Shown piece after piece: positions 1 through 6,016 of a DNA stretch of 11,238 nt (position 1 is its first letter; every line of letters begins with the position of its first letter). A program made the translations under genes and the position numbers. The DNA lies in assembly GCA_031258755.1 (NCBI GenBank), contig JAIRMK010000139.1, forward strand, positions 1 to 11,238. The letters run 5' to 3'. This DNA is from Prevotellaceae bacterium. GTDB taxonomy: Bacteria; Bacteroidota; Bacteroidia; Bacteroidales; UBA932. The notes under the pieces are model-generated. The model did no database searches, had not been told where the DNA came from, and saw only the letters and a program-made list of their open reading frames with translations.

Positions 1-7
1 GTTTCAT
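1..7 (-). CDS. Probable start codon of the next gene, cut by the window edge
   Basis: Reading leftwards on the minus strand, an ATG occupies 7-5 and is followed by AAA (Met-Lys) before the window ends. It lies about 48 bp downstream of a good Bacteroidetes promoter box (55-62) and after the terminator that closes the galK transcript, so it is a plausible first codon of a further minus-strand gene. An MK start is typical of exported proteins, but two codons cannot show identity. The call rests on context only. Confidence 0.3.
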
Positions 8-54
8 TTTTTATAATTTTTATATTTTACAAATTCACACAAATTTATTTCAGG

Positions 55-62
55 CAAAGGTA
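55..62 (-). promoter_or_regulatory. Bacteroidetes -7 box (TACCTTTG) for the gene leaving the left edge
   Basis: The minus strand reads TACCTTTG, an exact match to the Bacteroidetes sigma-ABfr -7 consensus TAnnTTTG. It sits in AT-rich DNA between the galK-side terminator (170-199) and a possible ATG at 5-7. No clear TTTG -33 box is visible about 19-21 bp upstream. A second, weaker match (TAAATTTG, 40-47) lies closer to the ATG. Transcription would start near position 48. Confidence 0.45.
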
Positions 63-169
63 GCCGGATATTTACTAAATAAAGACAGGTTTTGTATCAT
101 AAAGTTTTTTATATGTTACATCTTTTGCTAAATTTGTAACAAAATGTTTTCTATATGTAAACTCATGAC

Positions 170-199
170 AAAAAAGGGGAGGTGACCGGGTACCCCCCC
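170..199 (-). terminator. Intrinsic terminator downstream of galK
   Basis: On the minus strand an 8-bp stem (arms 192-199 and 176-183, seven Watson-Crick pairs plus one G-U) encloses an 8-nt loop and is followed by six T (170-175). This is a normal Rho-independent terminator for the galK transcript. It forms the 3' part of a module repeated after susD (5918-6000). The loop carries CCCGG (plus-strand CCGGG at 186-190), which is complementary to a CCGGG upstream in the same transcript. Confidence 0.8.
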
Positions 200-247
200 T
201 TCAATCAAGAATTGTGTATGAATCAAATTTTGTCCCGGATTTTACAT
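170..247 (-). repeat. Terminator-associated repeat module, copy 1
   Basis: The 47-nt block at 201-247 matches 5954-6000 at 42 of 47 positions without gaps. All five differences are transitions. In both places the block is followed on the minus strand by a G-rich/C-rich terminator hairpin and a T run. The order is therefore conserved: a stretch containing ATCCGGGACAA, then ATTCATAC, then TTGATTGAA, then the hairpin. It may be a dispersed non-coding repeat or a structured 3'-UTR element. Its function is unknown. Confidence 0.8.
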
Positions 248-254
248 TTCATTT

Positions 255-291
255 AAGGGCGCTGCGCGTAAGGGCGTTGCGCGCAACGCCC
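255..291. repeat. 20-bp perfect palindrome with a direct half-copy, just after galK
   Basis: Positions 272-291 are a perfect 20-bp palindrome (GGGCGTTGCG followed by its exact reverse complement). The sequence AAGGGCGTTGCGCG at 270-283 is repeated at 255-268 with one substitution. The palindrome lies 5 bp beyond the galK stop codon. It can form a strong stem-loop at the 3' end of the galK mRNA but has no T run, so it may protect the mRNA end or be a REP-like dispersed repeat, with termination carried out by the hairpin at 176-199. Confidence 0.75.
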
Positions 292-296
292 CTACC

Positions 297-1451
297 CTAT
301 TCCATTTTCCGTGCGCCATCGCTTATCACGACATCATACACTTCCGGTTTAATATGGAATTTCGCCTGATAATCGATAACCGCGCCGGAGATAAAAGCAT
401 TGTATTTTGCCTCTTCCACCAGATTTATCGTACATCCGCCAAAGCCGCCGCCCATGATACGCGAGCCTGTAACGCCGTATTTCTTTGCCAGGTCGTTGAG
501 AAAATCGAGTTCCTCGCAGCTGACTTCGTATAATTTGCTGAGACCGCTGTGCGTTTCGTACATTTTTCGTCCGACAGTAACATAATCATCTTTGCCCAAC
601 GCATCGCAGACGTCCAGCAGGCGTTGCACTTCGCCGATAACAAATCCGGCGCGGGCGTAATTTTCATTACTGATTTCGGCTTTCACTTCTTCGAGCATGG
701 CGAAAGTCGCATCGCGCAGCAATTCCACTTCGGGATGGCGTTTGCGTATGGCAGCCGCGACCGCTTCGCACGCTTCGCGGCGGTTATTGTAAGGATTATT
801 GACTAATTCGTGTTTAACGCATGAATTAATCAAAACCAACCGGTAACCGACAGGATGGAACGGTACGTACCGGTATTCCAAAGAACGGCAGTCAAGACGG
901 ATGAGGTGTCCTTTCTTTCCGAAGAGCGAAGCAAACTGGTCCATAATTCCGCATTTCACGCCCACGTAGTTATGTTCGGTGGCCTGTCCGATTTTTGCGC
1001 ATTCGAATGGGTCGATACCCAAACCGTACCTGTCGTTCAAAGCGAAGACGAAAGCGCTTTCGAGCGCCGCAGAGGACGAAAGCCCTGCACCCAGCGGCAC
1101 ATCGCCGTAAAATGCGGCATCGAAACCGCCAACCGTTTTGCCGCGCTTTTGGATTTCGCGCACTATTCCGAAAATGTACCTCGCCCATAATTGAACCGGC
1201 TTGTCGGCTCCGGTCAGCGCAAATTCGACAGCTTCTTCATAATCCAGCGAAAATACGCGGATTTTGTCCGTTCCATTCGTTTTTATTGCCAGCGTGATCC
1301 CTTTATCTATCGCTCCGGGCAACACGAAACCTCCGTTGTAATCGGTATGTTCGCCGATGAGGTTAATTCTGCCGGGTGAAGCATACAGCGCATCCGGCGT
1401 TCCGTAATGTTTCCGGAAAACATCTTTGATAAATCGTAAGTCGTAAGTCAT
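297..1451 (-). CDS. galK: Galactokinase (GHMP kinase)
   Basis: Predicted to phosphorylate alpha-D-galactose with ATP to galactose-1-phosphate, the first committed Leloir step, in the cytoplasm. The 384-aa length is normal. Visible motifs: the galactokinase signature GRINLIGEHTDYNGG at 27-41, including sugar-binding R28, E34, H35 and D37; the GHMP phosphate-binding motif GAGLSSSAA at 121-129; the catalytic-base region GIMDQFAS with D171; and the C-terminal GHMP motif GGGFGGCT at 334-341. The start at 1451 (MTYDLRF) was chosen because it leaves about 25 residues before the signature, as in the family. A longer reading frame to 1514 would only translate heptamer repeats. No promoter box is visible upstream, so it may be transcribed with the two galactosidase genes through the repeat element at 1527-1824, or from an unrecognised promoter. 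It links the locus to galactose catabolism. Confidence 0.96.
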   Translation of the reverse strand: MTYDLRFIKDVFRKHYGTPDALYASPGRINLIGEHTDYNGGFVLPGAIDKGITLAIKTNGTDKIRVFSLDYEEAVEFALTGADKPVQLWARYIFGIVREIQKRGKTVGGFDAAFYGDVPLGAGLSSSAALESAFVFALNDRYGLGIDPFECAKIGQATEHNYVGVKCGIMDQFASLFGKKGHLIRLDCRSLEYRYVPFHPVGYRLVLINSCVKHELVNNPYNNRREACEAVAAAIRKRHPEVELLRDATFAMLEEVKAEISNENYARAGFVIGEVQRLLDVCDALGKDDYVTVGRKMYETHSGLSKLYEVSCEELDFLNDLAKKYGVTGSRIMGGGFGGCTINLVEEAKYNAFISGAVIDYQAKFHIKPEVYDVVISDGARKME

Positions 1452-1498
1452 TTTTAGTTGAAAGTTGAAAGTTGAAAGTTGAAAGTTGAAAGTTGAAA
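1430..1498 (-). repeat. Heptanucleotide tandem arrays in the galK leader and first codons
   Basis: Plus-strand AGTTGAA is repeated six times without error at 1456-1497, ending 5 bp upstream of the galK start codon. A second heptamer family, TAAATCG then TAAGTCG then TAAGTCA, occupies 1430-1450 and lies inside galK, encoding roughly residues 1-8. The arrays resemble the short tandemly repeated repetitive (STRR) heptamers described in cyanobacteria, but any relationship is inference. The array leaves no room for a recognisable ribosome binding site. Confidence 0.85.
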
Positions 1499-1512
1499 GC
1501 TGGCGCGCCGGC
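1499..1512. repeat. GC-rich 14-bp near-palindrome, copy 1 (galK leader)
   Basis: GCTGGCGCGCCGGC is palindromic except at one symmetric position pair. It directly adjoins the AGTTGAA array on one side and an ATTCATA-type array on the other. A close relative (12 of 14 identical) lies at 10983-10996 in the susC leader, again between two short tandem arrays. Confidence 0.7.
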
Positions 1513-1526
1513 ATAATTCATAATTC
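1511..1526. repeat. Left 16-bp direct repeat flanking the structured element
   Basis: GCATAATTCATAATTC occurs here and exactly again at 1821-1836. It is about two copies of the heptamer ATAATTC. The two copies bracket the inverted-repeat element at 1527-1824, overlapping its right end by 4 bp. This could be a target-site duplication, or it could mean that the element sits inside an older heptamer array. Confidence 0.75.
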
Positions 1527-1824
1527 ATGCGAATCAGCAGTTAAATTTAGTAATGGTCATTTTCCCATTAACGAAGTCCGTAGGACTTAAACGTGAATAA
1601 CCCCGTGCAAGCCGTAGGCGCAGCTCGGGGTCAAAAGCCGCTCCCTGCCTTTCGCGCGGAGCAGCGCCGGTGTATAGAAAAACACCCGTGCGCCGCGCGA
1701 CATGCAGGACGCATCGTCTTACAGCCCCGAGCTGCGTTCCGCTTCGCTCCACTTGCACGGGGTTATTCACAGTAAACGCCTCCGGCGTTTTGTCTGTAAC
1801 TTTTTTGCAACTGCTGATTCGCAT
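1527..1824. other. ~300-nt nested inverted-repeat (multi-stem) element
   Basis: A 16-bp perfect terminal inverted repeat (1527-1542 with 1809-1824) closes four stem-loops packed 3-4 nt apart: TAATGG/CCATTA (1551-1570); AAGTCC-GTA-GGACTT (1574-1588); a long arm at 1593-1770; and AAACGCC-TCC-GGCGTTT (1774-1790). The long arm is built from successive helices: 19 bp perfect (1593-1611/1752-1770), 12 bp perfect (1619-1630/1725-1736), 5 bp (1644-1648/1704-1708), 8 bp (1652-1659/1693-1700), 4 bp with one G-U (1664-1667/1688-1691) and 5 bp (1669-1673/1682-1686), ending in an 8-nt loop. Reading frames in it on both strands look spurious. Candidates are a foldback/MITE-like element or a structured RNA. 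No known class is recognised. Confidence 0.85.
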
Positions 1825-1849
1825 AATTCATAATTCCTAATTCATAATT
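1821..1849. repeat. Right-hand ATTCATA-type heptamer array
   Basis: This contains the exact second copy of the 16-bp direct repeat (1821-1836), followed by a further degenerate copy of the heptamer (CTAATTCATAATTC). It abuts the GH35 stop codon at 1850, so the whole GH35-galK gap is repeat DNA. Confidence 0.75.
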
Positions 1850-3481
1850 CTAATAGCGGTACAAACGGACTTTGTAAACTGCCGCATTAGAACCTATGTT
1901 GAGTACTTGCCCCTGTCCGTTTTCATCGCCGTTCAGCCTGCGCTGCCAAACCCATTTGCCGTTAATCAACACTTCTTCCTCAATACCGGCAATGCCAACG
2001 GTCAGTTCGCTCTCTATGGCCGAAGCAAACGACAGGCTGGCAGCGCCGCTTCCTGTTATCAGGAACTCGTCCGTATCCACTTGGATAAACATAATACCGA
2101 TACGGCGGTTTGCTTCCTGCGCGCCTGACGCGCCCCCAAAGCCTGCCCAGTTCACGGAGATGTCATATCCGCCGAATGATATCCTGCCCGAACGCTGTTC
2201 CATTCCTTCCAGAACGATACCGGCCAACTGTCCGGTACCCTGCTTTTGCACTATCATTGGCGTAAGATGGTCGAGCACGGCATAGGCAGCAGCGAGCGGC
2301 GAGGGGCCGGAAGCGGCCGTTCCCGGTGTACGGTCAATGCCAAAAGGGGAAAACCCGATGGCATCCAACTGACCGAAGGCGTAGAACGCATTCGCGCCTC
2401 CTGCAGCGTCTCCGTAAGTTTCCGGAATGAAGACGGGATTTCCTTCGCGCTGATACCGTCCCGCCCAGTAGGCGAAATTGCTAAAATAGATGTCGGGCGC
2501 AATAAAGTCGAGATGCGGCGCGCCCGCACGGTATATATCCATTGAATGAGGCAACGGGCCGCCGCTGTTATATTGGCCGGGCAGATAGTTTGGCCGTATC
2601 AGCGCGGCATTGGTAAACATGGGCAGGTTATATTCGGCTTTTCCCGCCGCCACCACGGCGTCAAGGTACGTAGCATAATACCATGCCATGAAGAAGTCGT
2701 CCGTGATGGGCGCTGTACCGAAAACTTCCTGCCAGTGGCCGTTCGTCTTTTTACCTGCGGCCACCCATGCCTGATGCAGTTCCGGCTCGATGCTGTCGCT
2801 ATGTTCTCGGATATAGTCTATCAACGGCTGGGGTACCGGCGCGCTGAATGCGGCATTTGCTTCGGGAGAAAAGTCGCGGGACTCGGGTATGACCCCTATC
2901 TCGTTTTCTACTTGTATCATCAACACCGTGTGGTCTGTATCTACCGCCCGGATATGTTTCATCAGCGAAGCGAATGCTTTCGCATCAGCATCGCGGTTTG
3001 ACGCGTTGAGCGGTGTGAGCCGCTCCGTGAGCCGTCCGTTTTTTAATGCTACTCTGGGAAACCGTTTGGTATCGCGCTTTACCCATTCCGGTACATAACT
3101 CGAATACGTGTTTTTCCAGCTGCCGAACCAAAGGAATACAAGTTTCAGCTTATTTTGGCGGGCAGCGGAAATAAGCCCGTCCACAAGGCTGAAATCGAAC
3201 TTTCCTTCCTGCGGCTCGATGAGCTCCCATGAAACAGGCGTTAATACGGTGTTCAAGTTCTGCGCGGCCAACTGCGCCCACACAGGCTCCATATAGATAA
3301 GGCTTGATGCGCTTGAATTCAATAATTCCCCGCCAAGCATGAGAAAAGGTTTGCCGTCCACAATGAGTTGCGTGGCGGTTCCCTGTTTTCGCAGATGGGG
3401 TAGTTTATTGCCGGATGTTTGTCCATTTGCCGTGATGGCAAAAAGCAGCAGGCAACAGTTTAGAAATTTAAATGTTTTCAT
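1850..3481 (-). CDS. GH35 beta-galactosidase with C-terminal DUF5597 domain
   Basis: Predicted exported exo-beta-galactosidase (543 aa) removing terminal galactose from oligosaccharides in the periplasm. Residues 1-20 form a signal peptide (basic MKTFK start, hydrophobic core, cleavage near ANG-QT). A GH35 (beta/alpha)8 barrel covers about 35-385. The probable acid/base is E194 in QVENEIG and the probable nucleophile is E354 in FIPETYGD. The region from about 395 to 543 (with FGGYDISVNWAGFGG and VLINGKWVW) resembles the DUF5597 beta-domain. This arrangement matches the smaller bacterial GH35 group that includes Cellvibrio japonicus Bgl35A, a xyloglucan-acting galactosidase. The substrate here is not proven by sequence. 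It starts 4 bp after the GH2 stop codon, so the two are almost certainly co-transcribed and translationally coupled. It is followed by the repeat-filled gap before galK. Confidence 0.9.
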   Translation of the reverse strand: MKTFKFLNCCLLLFAITANGQTSGNKLPHLRKQGTATQLIVDGKPFLMLGGELLNSSASSLIYMEPVWAQLAAQNLNTVLTPVSWELIEPQEGKFDFSLVDGLISAARQNKLKLVFLWFGSWKNTYSSYVPEWVKRDTKRFPRVALKNGRLTERLTPLNASNRDADAKAFASLMKHIRAVDTDHTVLMIQVENEIGVIPESRDFSPEANAAFSAPVPQPLIDYIREHSDSIEPELHQAWVAAGKKTNGHWQEVFGTAPITDDFFMAWYYATYLDAVVAAGKAEYNLPMFTNAALIRPNYLPGQYNSGGPLPHSMDIYRAGAPHLDFIAPDIYFSNFAYWAGRYQREGNPVFIPETYGDAAGGANAFYAFGQLDAIGFSPFGIDRTPGTAASGPSPLAAAYAVLDHLTPMIVQKQGTGQLAGIVLEGMEQRSGRISFGGYDISVNWAGFGGASGAQEANRRIGIMFIQVDTDEFLITGSGAASLSFASAIESELTVGIAGIEEEVLINGKWVWQRRLNGDENGQGQVLNIGSNAAVYKVRLYRY

Positions 3482-3485
3482 GTTG

Positions 3486-5876
3486 TTATTCGCTTGTAAT
3501 GGTTATAATCGCTTCCGGCAGCCCGTCCATTCGCGCTTTCAGGCGAATGGGGCCTTTTGTGCGGGTGGACTGGATGATGGCAAGCGCCCTGCCGAAATAA
3601 GTTGTGCGTGTGTTGCCCTTGAAATATTCGTTGCTGCGCAGGTCGCCATTATCCAGGCCAATGAGCTTGCCTTGACCTTCGACCGTGAATGTGACCGTGC
3701 GATCGTCATTGGGTATGATGACTCCGTTTTCGTCAAGCAGGCGAACGGTAACATGCGAGAGATCCTGCCCATCCGCTTTGATGGCCGGTCTGTCGGCGAC
3801 CAGCTCTATCTTAGCCGGTTTTCCGGCAGTCGATAGTTCATAAGAAATCACTTCCACGCCCTTGTTGTAACCTTTTGCCGTAATCTTACCCGGAGAATAC
3901 AGGGCGCGCCAATTGATGGTATTATTGGTATAGTCGGACAGTTTTTTGCGTCCCATAGAGGTGCGGTTGACCCACAACTCCACTTCTTCACAGTTGGTGA
4001 TGGTCTGTACTTGGAGCACTTGTCCGAGATATTGCAGAAATGTCCAGTGCGAAGCGATTTTTGGCCATGTCCAGTGGTCTTTGCCGGGGTCAAGGTTCAA
4101 CGACTGGTCAACGACTGCGATGTTGAGTACCGGCTTATCGTCATTCCAGACAGCTTTGAGGAAAGTCGCCATCGGTTTTTCAACCATACTGATATCGAAA
4201 GGGCCGGTCGGCCAGCCTTTGCTGGGCCACCCGCTGCTTTCGCCGAGATAGTCAATGCCTGCCCAGATGAAATATCCGCAAATAAAATCGTTGTTGCCCG
4301 TGTCGTACCAGGGATTTCGTTCCTCGTATTCGCGCACCCGCTCCTGACTGCTGCGGTAATACGGGAAGACCTCTGAGGCATACATAATGCGGTTGGGATA
4401 TTTCCGGTGGTCGTCAACAAAGAATTGTTCCTGATAATTGTAGCCCACCACATCGAGCGCGTCATTGAAGCCGGTTACGTTGTATGTCCGCTTCTTAATA
4501 TCGTTGGGAGCGATGGCCACCGTAGCCTTCCGTGTCGGGTCTATCTTGTGGGCAAAATCCTGCAACATTTTCAGGCGTTCGACACCCGTTCGGCTTGTAT
4601 CGTTCTGCTCTACCACTTCATTGCCGATGCTCCAAAGGACGACTGACGGATGATTTCTGTCGCGCAGCAGCATGGACGACAGGTCTTTTTCCCACCATTC
4701 ATCAAAATATTGCGCGTAGTAACCGCTTTTCCACTTGTCGAAAGCTTCATCAATCACCAAAAAACCCAGCCGGTCGCATAAATCCAGAAACTCGGGCGCC
4801 GGCGGATTGTGGCTGCAACGGATAGCGTTGCAGCCATATTCCTTTAATATTTGCAGGCGCCGCTCGAATGAACGGTCAGGCACGGCCGTTCCCAACGAGC
4901 CTGCATCCTGATGTATACTCATACCCTTCATCTTGACAGGTTTTCCGTTCAGGAAAAATCCCTTGTCGGGGTCAAAGCGGATGTCGCGTATGCCGAAAGG
5001 CGTTTCGTAGCGATCTATGACCTTGCCGTTTTCACGGACGACCGACACGAGCGTGTACATTGCCGGCTCGTCTGTTGACCACAGGCGGGGACTGGAAACG
5101 GTCAAACGATGATTTACATCCTTCTTTTCCCTTCCTGCAAGGCTTACAGAGGAAGACGTCTGTGCAATGATGCTTCCTTCCGCCGTCCGTATTTCGCTTT
5201 CCAGCGTAACTGTTTTGCTTTGCTCCGAATGATTTTCCACATTCGTGCGGACAGCGATGTCGGCCGATTTTTTCTCAATACGCGGCGTGGTTACGTACGT
5301 ACCCCAATTGGATACATGCACCGGATTCAATACTTTCAGCCATACATGCCGGTAGATGCCCGAACCGGAATACCAGCGTGAACTCGGGCTGTCGGAATGG
5401 TCAACACGGACAGCGATGACGTTTTCTTTTCCAAAGCGGACATGAGGCGTAATGTCATATTCGAAACCGGTATATCCGTAGGGGTGGAAACCAACATGCT
5501 GTCCGTTCACGTACACATCGCTCCGGTGATAAACGCCGTCAAAATGGATGTACACTTGTTTGCCTTGCTGCGCTGCCGGAATTTCAAACGTCTTACGATA
5601 CCAGCCGACTCCTCCGGGCAGGTAGCCCATGCTTCCCAGACGCCAATCGTTTTCGATGAACGGCTGCCCGATACTCCAGTCGTGCGGAAGTTGCACATCC
5701 GCCCAGCCGGCATCGTTGAAAGACGTATTCTTCGCTTCCGGCACATCAGCGAGCGTGAACTTCCAGTCGAAATCGAAACGGTCATGTATTCGCGCCGCGC
5801 TTTGTGCGCGGCACATGGAAGCAGCCGTCACTACAGCCGTAGCGATAAAAATAATTTTGACGATTTTCTGTTTCAT
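3486..5876 (-). CDS. GH2 beta-galactosidase, exported
   Basis: A 796-aa retaining exo-glycosidase of family GH2, most likely a beta-galactosidase. A signal peptide spans about residues 1-24 (MKQKIVKIIF core, cleavage near CRA-QS). The order is then: sugar-binding jelly-roll (about 30-185, with GVGWYRKTF and FDGVYHRSDVYVNG), Ig-like GH2 domain (about 190-300), TIM barrel (about 305-570), then a DUF4982-type domain (TNCEEVELWVN) and a C-terminal Ig/Big-like domain (about 690-796). The acid/base is E420 in WSIGNE and the nucleophile E502 in MYASE; CSHNPP (354-359) is also typical. The start at 5876 was chosen over a frame opening at 5897 because the longer form would overlap the -7 promoter box at 5895-5902 and bury the signal peptide. 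It is first in its transcript, followed by the GH35 gene after 4 bp. Beta-glucuronidase or beta-mannosidase activity is less likely but not excluded. Confidence 0.92.
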   Translation of the reverse strand: MKQKIVKIIFIATAVVTAASMCRAQSAARIHDRFDFDWKFTLADVPEAKNTSFNDAGWADVQLPHDWSIGQPFIENDWRLGSMGYLPGGVGWYRKTFEIPAAQQGKQVYIHFDGVYHRSDVYVNGQHVGFHPYGYTGFEYDITPHVRFGKENVIAVRVDHSDSPSSRWYSGSGIYRHVWLKVLNPVHVSNWGTYVTTPRIEKKSADIAVRTNVENHSEQSKTVTLESEIRTAEGSIIAQTSSSVSLAGREKKDVNHRLTVSSPRLWSTDEPAMYTLVSVVRENGKVIDRYETPFGIRDIRFDPDKGFFLNGKPVKMKGMSIHQDAGSLGTAVPDRSFERRLQILKEYGCNAIRCSHNPPAPEFLDLCDRLGFLVIDEAFDKWKSGYYAQYFDEWWEKDLSSMLLRDRNHPSVVLWSIGNEVVEQNDTSRTGVERLKMLQDFAHKIDPTRKATVAIAPNDIKKRTYNVTGFNDALDVVGYNYQEQFFVDDHRKYPNRIMYASEVFPYYRSSQERVREYEERNPWYDTGNNDFICGYFIWAGIDYLGESSGWPSKGWPTGPFDISMVEKPMATFLKAVWNDDKPVLNIAVVDQSLNLDPGKDHWTWPKIASHWTFLQYLGQVLQVQTITNCEEVELWVNRTSMGRKKLSDYTNNTINWRALYSPGKITAKGYNKGVEVISYELSTAGKPAKIELVADRPAIKADGQDLSHVTVRLLDENGVIIPNDDRTVTFTVEGQGKLIGLDNGDLRSNEYFKGNTRTTYFGRALAIIQSTRTKGPIRLKARMDGLPEAIITITSE

Positions 5877-5894
5877 AATATTATTTATTTTTGA

Positions 5895-5902
5895 CAAAGA
5901 TA
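5895..5902 (-). promoter_or_regulatory. Bacteroidetes -7 box (TATCTTTG) driving the GH2-GH35 genes
   Basis: The minus strand reads TATCTTTG, an exact TAnnTTTG match, about 18 bp upstream of the GH2 start codon, giving a very short AT-rich leader with no Shine-Dalgarno. The expected -33 region falls in the T run of the susD terminator and reads TTAG rather than TTTG. The hydrolase genes can therefore be transcribed separately from susCD. Confidence 0.65.
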
Positions 5903-5917
5903 ATCATAAATATAACT

Positions 5918-5949
5918 AAAAAAAGGGGGTTGCCGGGAACACCCCCTTT
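5918..5949 (-). terminator. Intrinsic terminator downstream of susD
   Basis: On the minus strand a 9-bp perfect stem (AAAGGGGGT pairing with ACCCCCTTT, arms 5941-5949 and 5922-5930) encloses a 10-nt loop and continues into a seven-T run (5918-5924). It separates the susCD transcript from the GH2-GH35 genes, whose promoter begins 15 bp further on. Confidence 0.85.
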
Positions 5950-6000
5950 CATTTCAATCAAGAGTTACGTATGAATTAAATCTTGTCCCGGATTTTACAT
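5918..6000 (-). repeat. Terminator-associated repeat module, copy 2
   Basis: This is the second copy of the module at 170-247. The block 5954-6000 is 42/47 identical to 201-247. The hairpin part is diverged in sequence but keeps its shape and keeps CCCGG in the loop (plus CCGGG at 5933-5937). Here six loop bases (5933-5938) can pair with 5986-5991 upstream in the transcript. It lies 16 bp beyond the susD stop codon. Confidence 0.8.
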
Positions 6001-6016
6001 CTTAATAGCGCTACTT

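Noticed and set aside
129..136. Plus-strand TAAATTTG promoter-like box
   Set aside because: It matches TAnnTTTG but no plus-strand gene follows and the region is very AT-rich, so chance is the better explanation.
1452..1514. N-terminal extension of galactokinase beginning MPARQLSTFNFQ
   Set aside because: It merely translates the CTTTCAA heptamer array and near-palindrome. The family normally has about 25 residues before the GRINLIGEHTDY motif, which the start at 1451 gives.
1534..1824. A 96-codon minus-strand frame and a 60-codon plus-strand frame inside the structured element
   Set aside because: Both frames are read through long inverted repeats, start or end within the helices, and show no protein-like composition or domain. 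They are best explained by GC-rich repeat DNA.
5874..5897. Longer GH2 start (MSKINNI) at 5897
   Set aside because: That start codon overlaps the TATCTTTG -7 box and would precede the signal peptide with extra residues.
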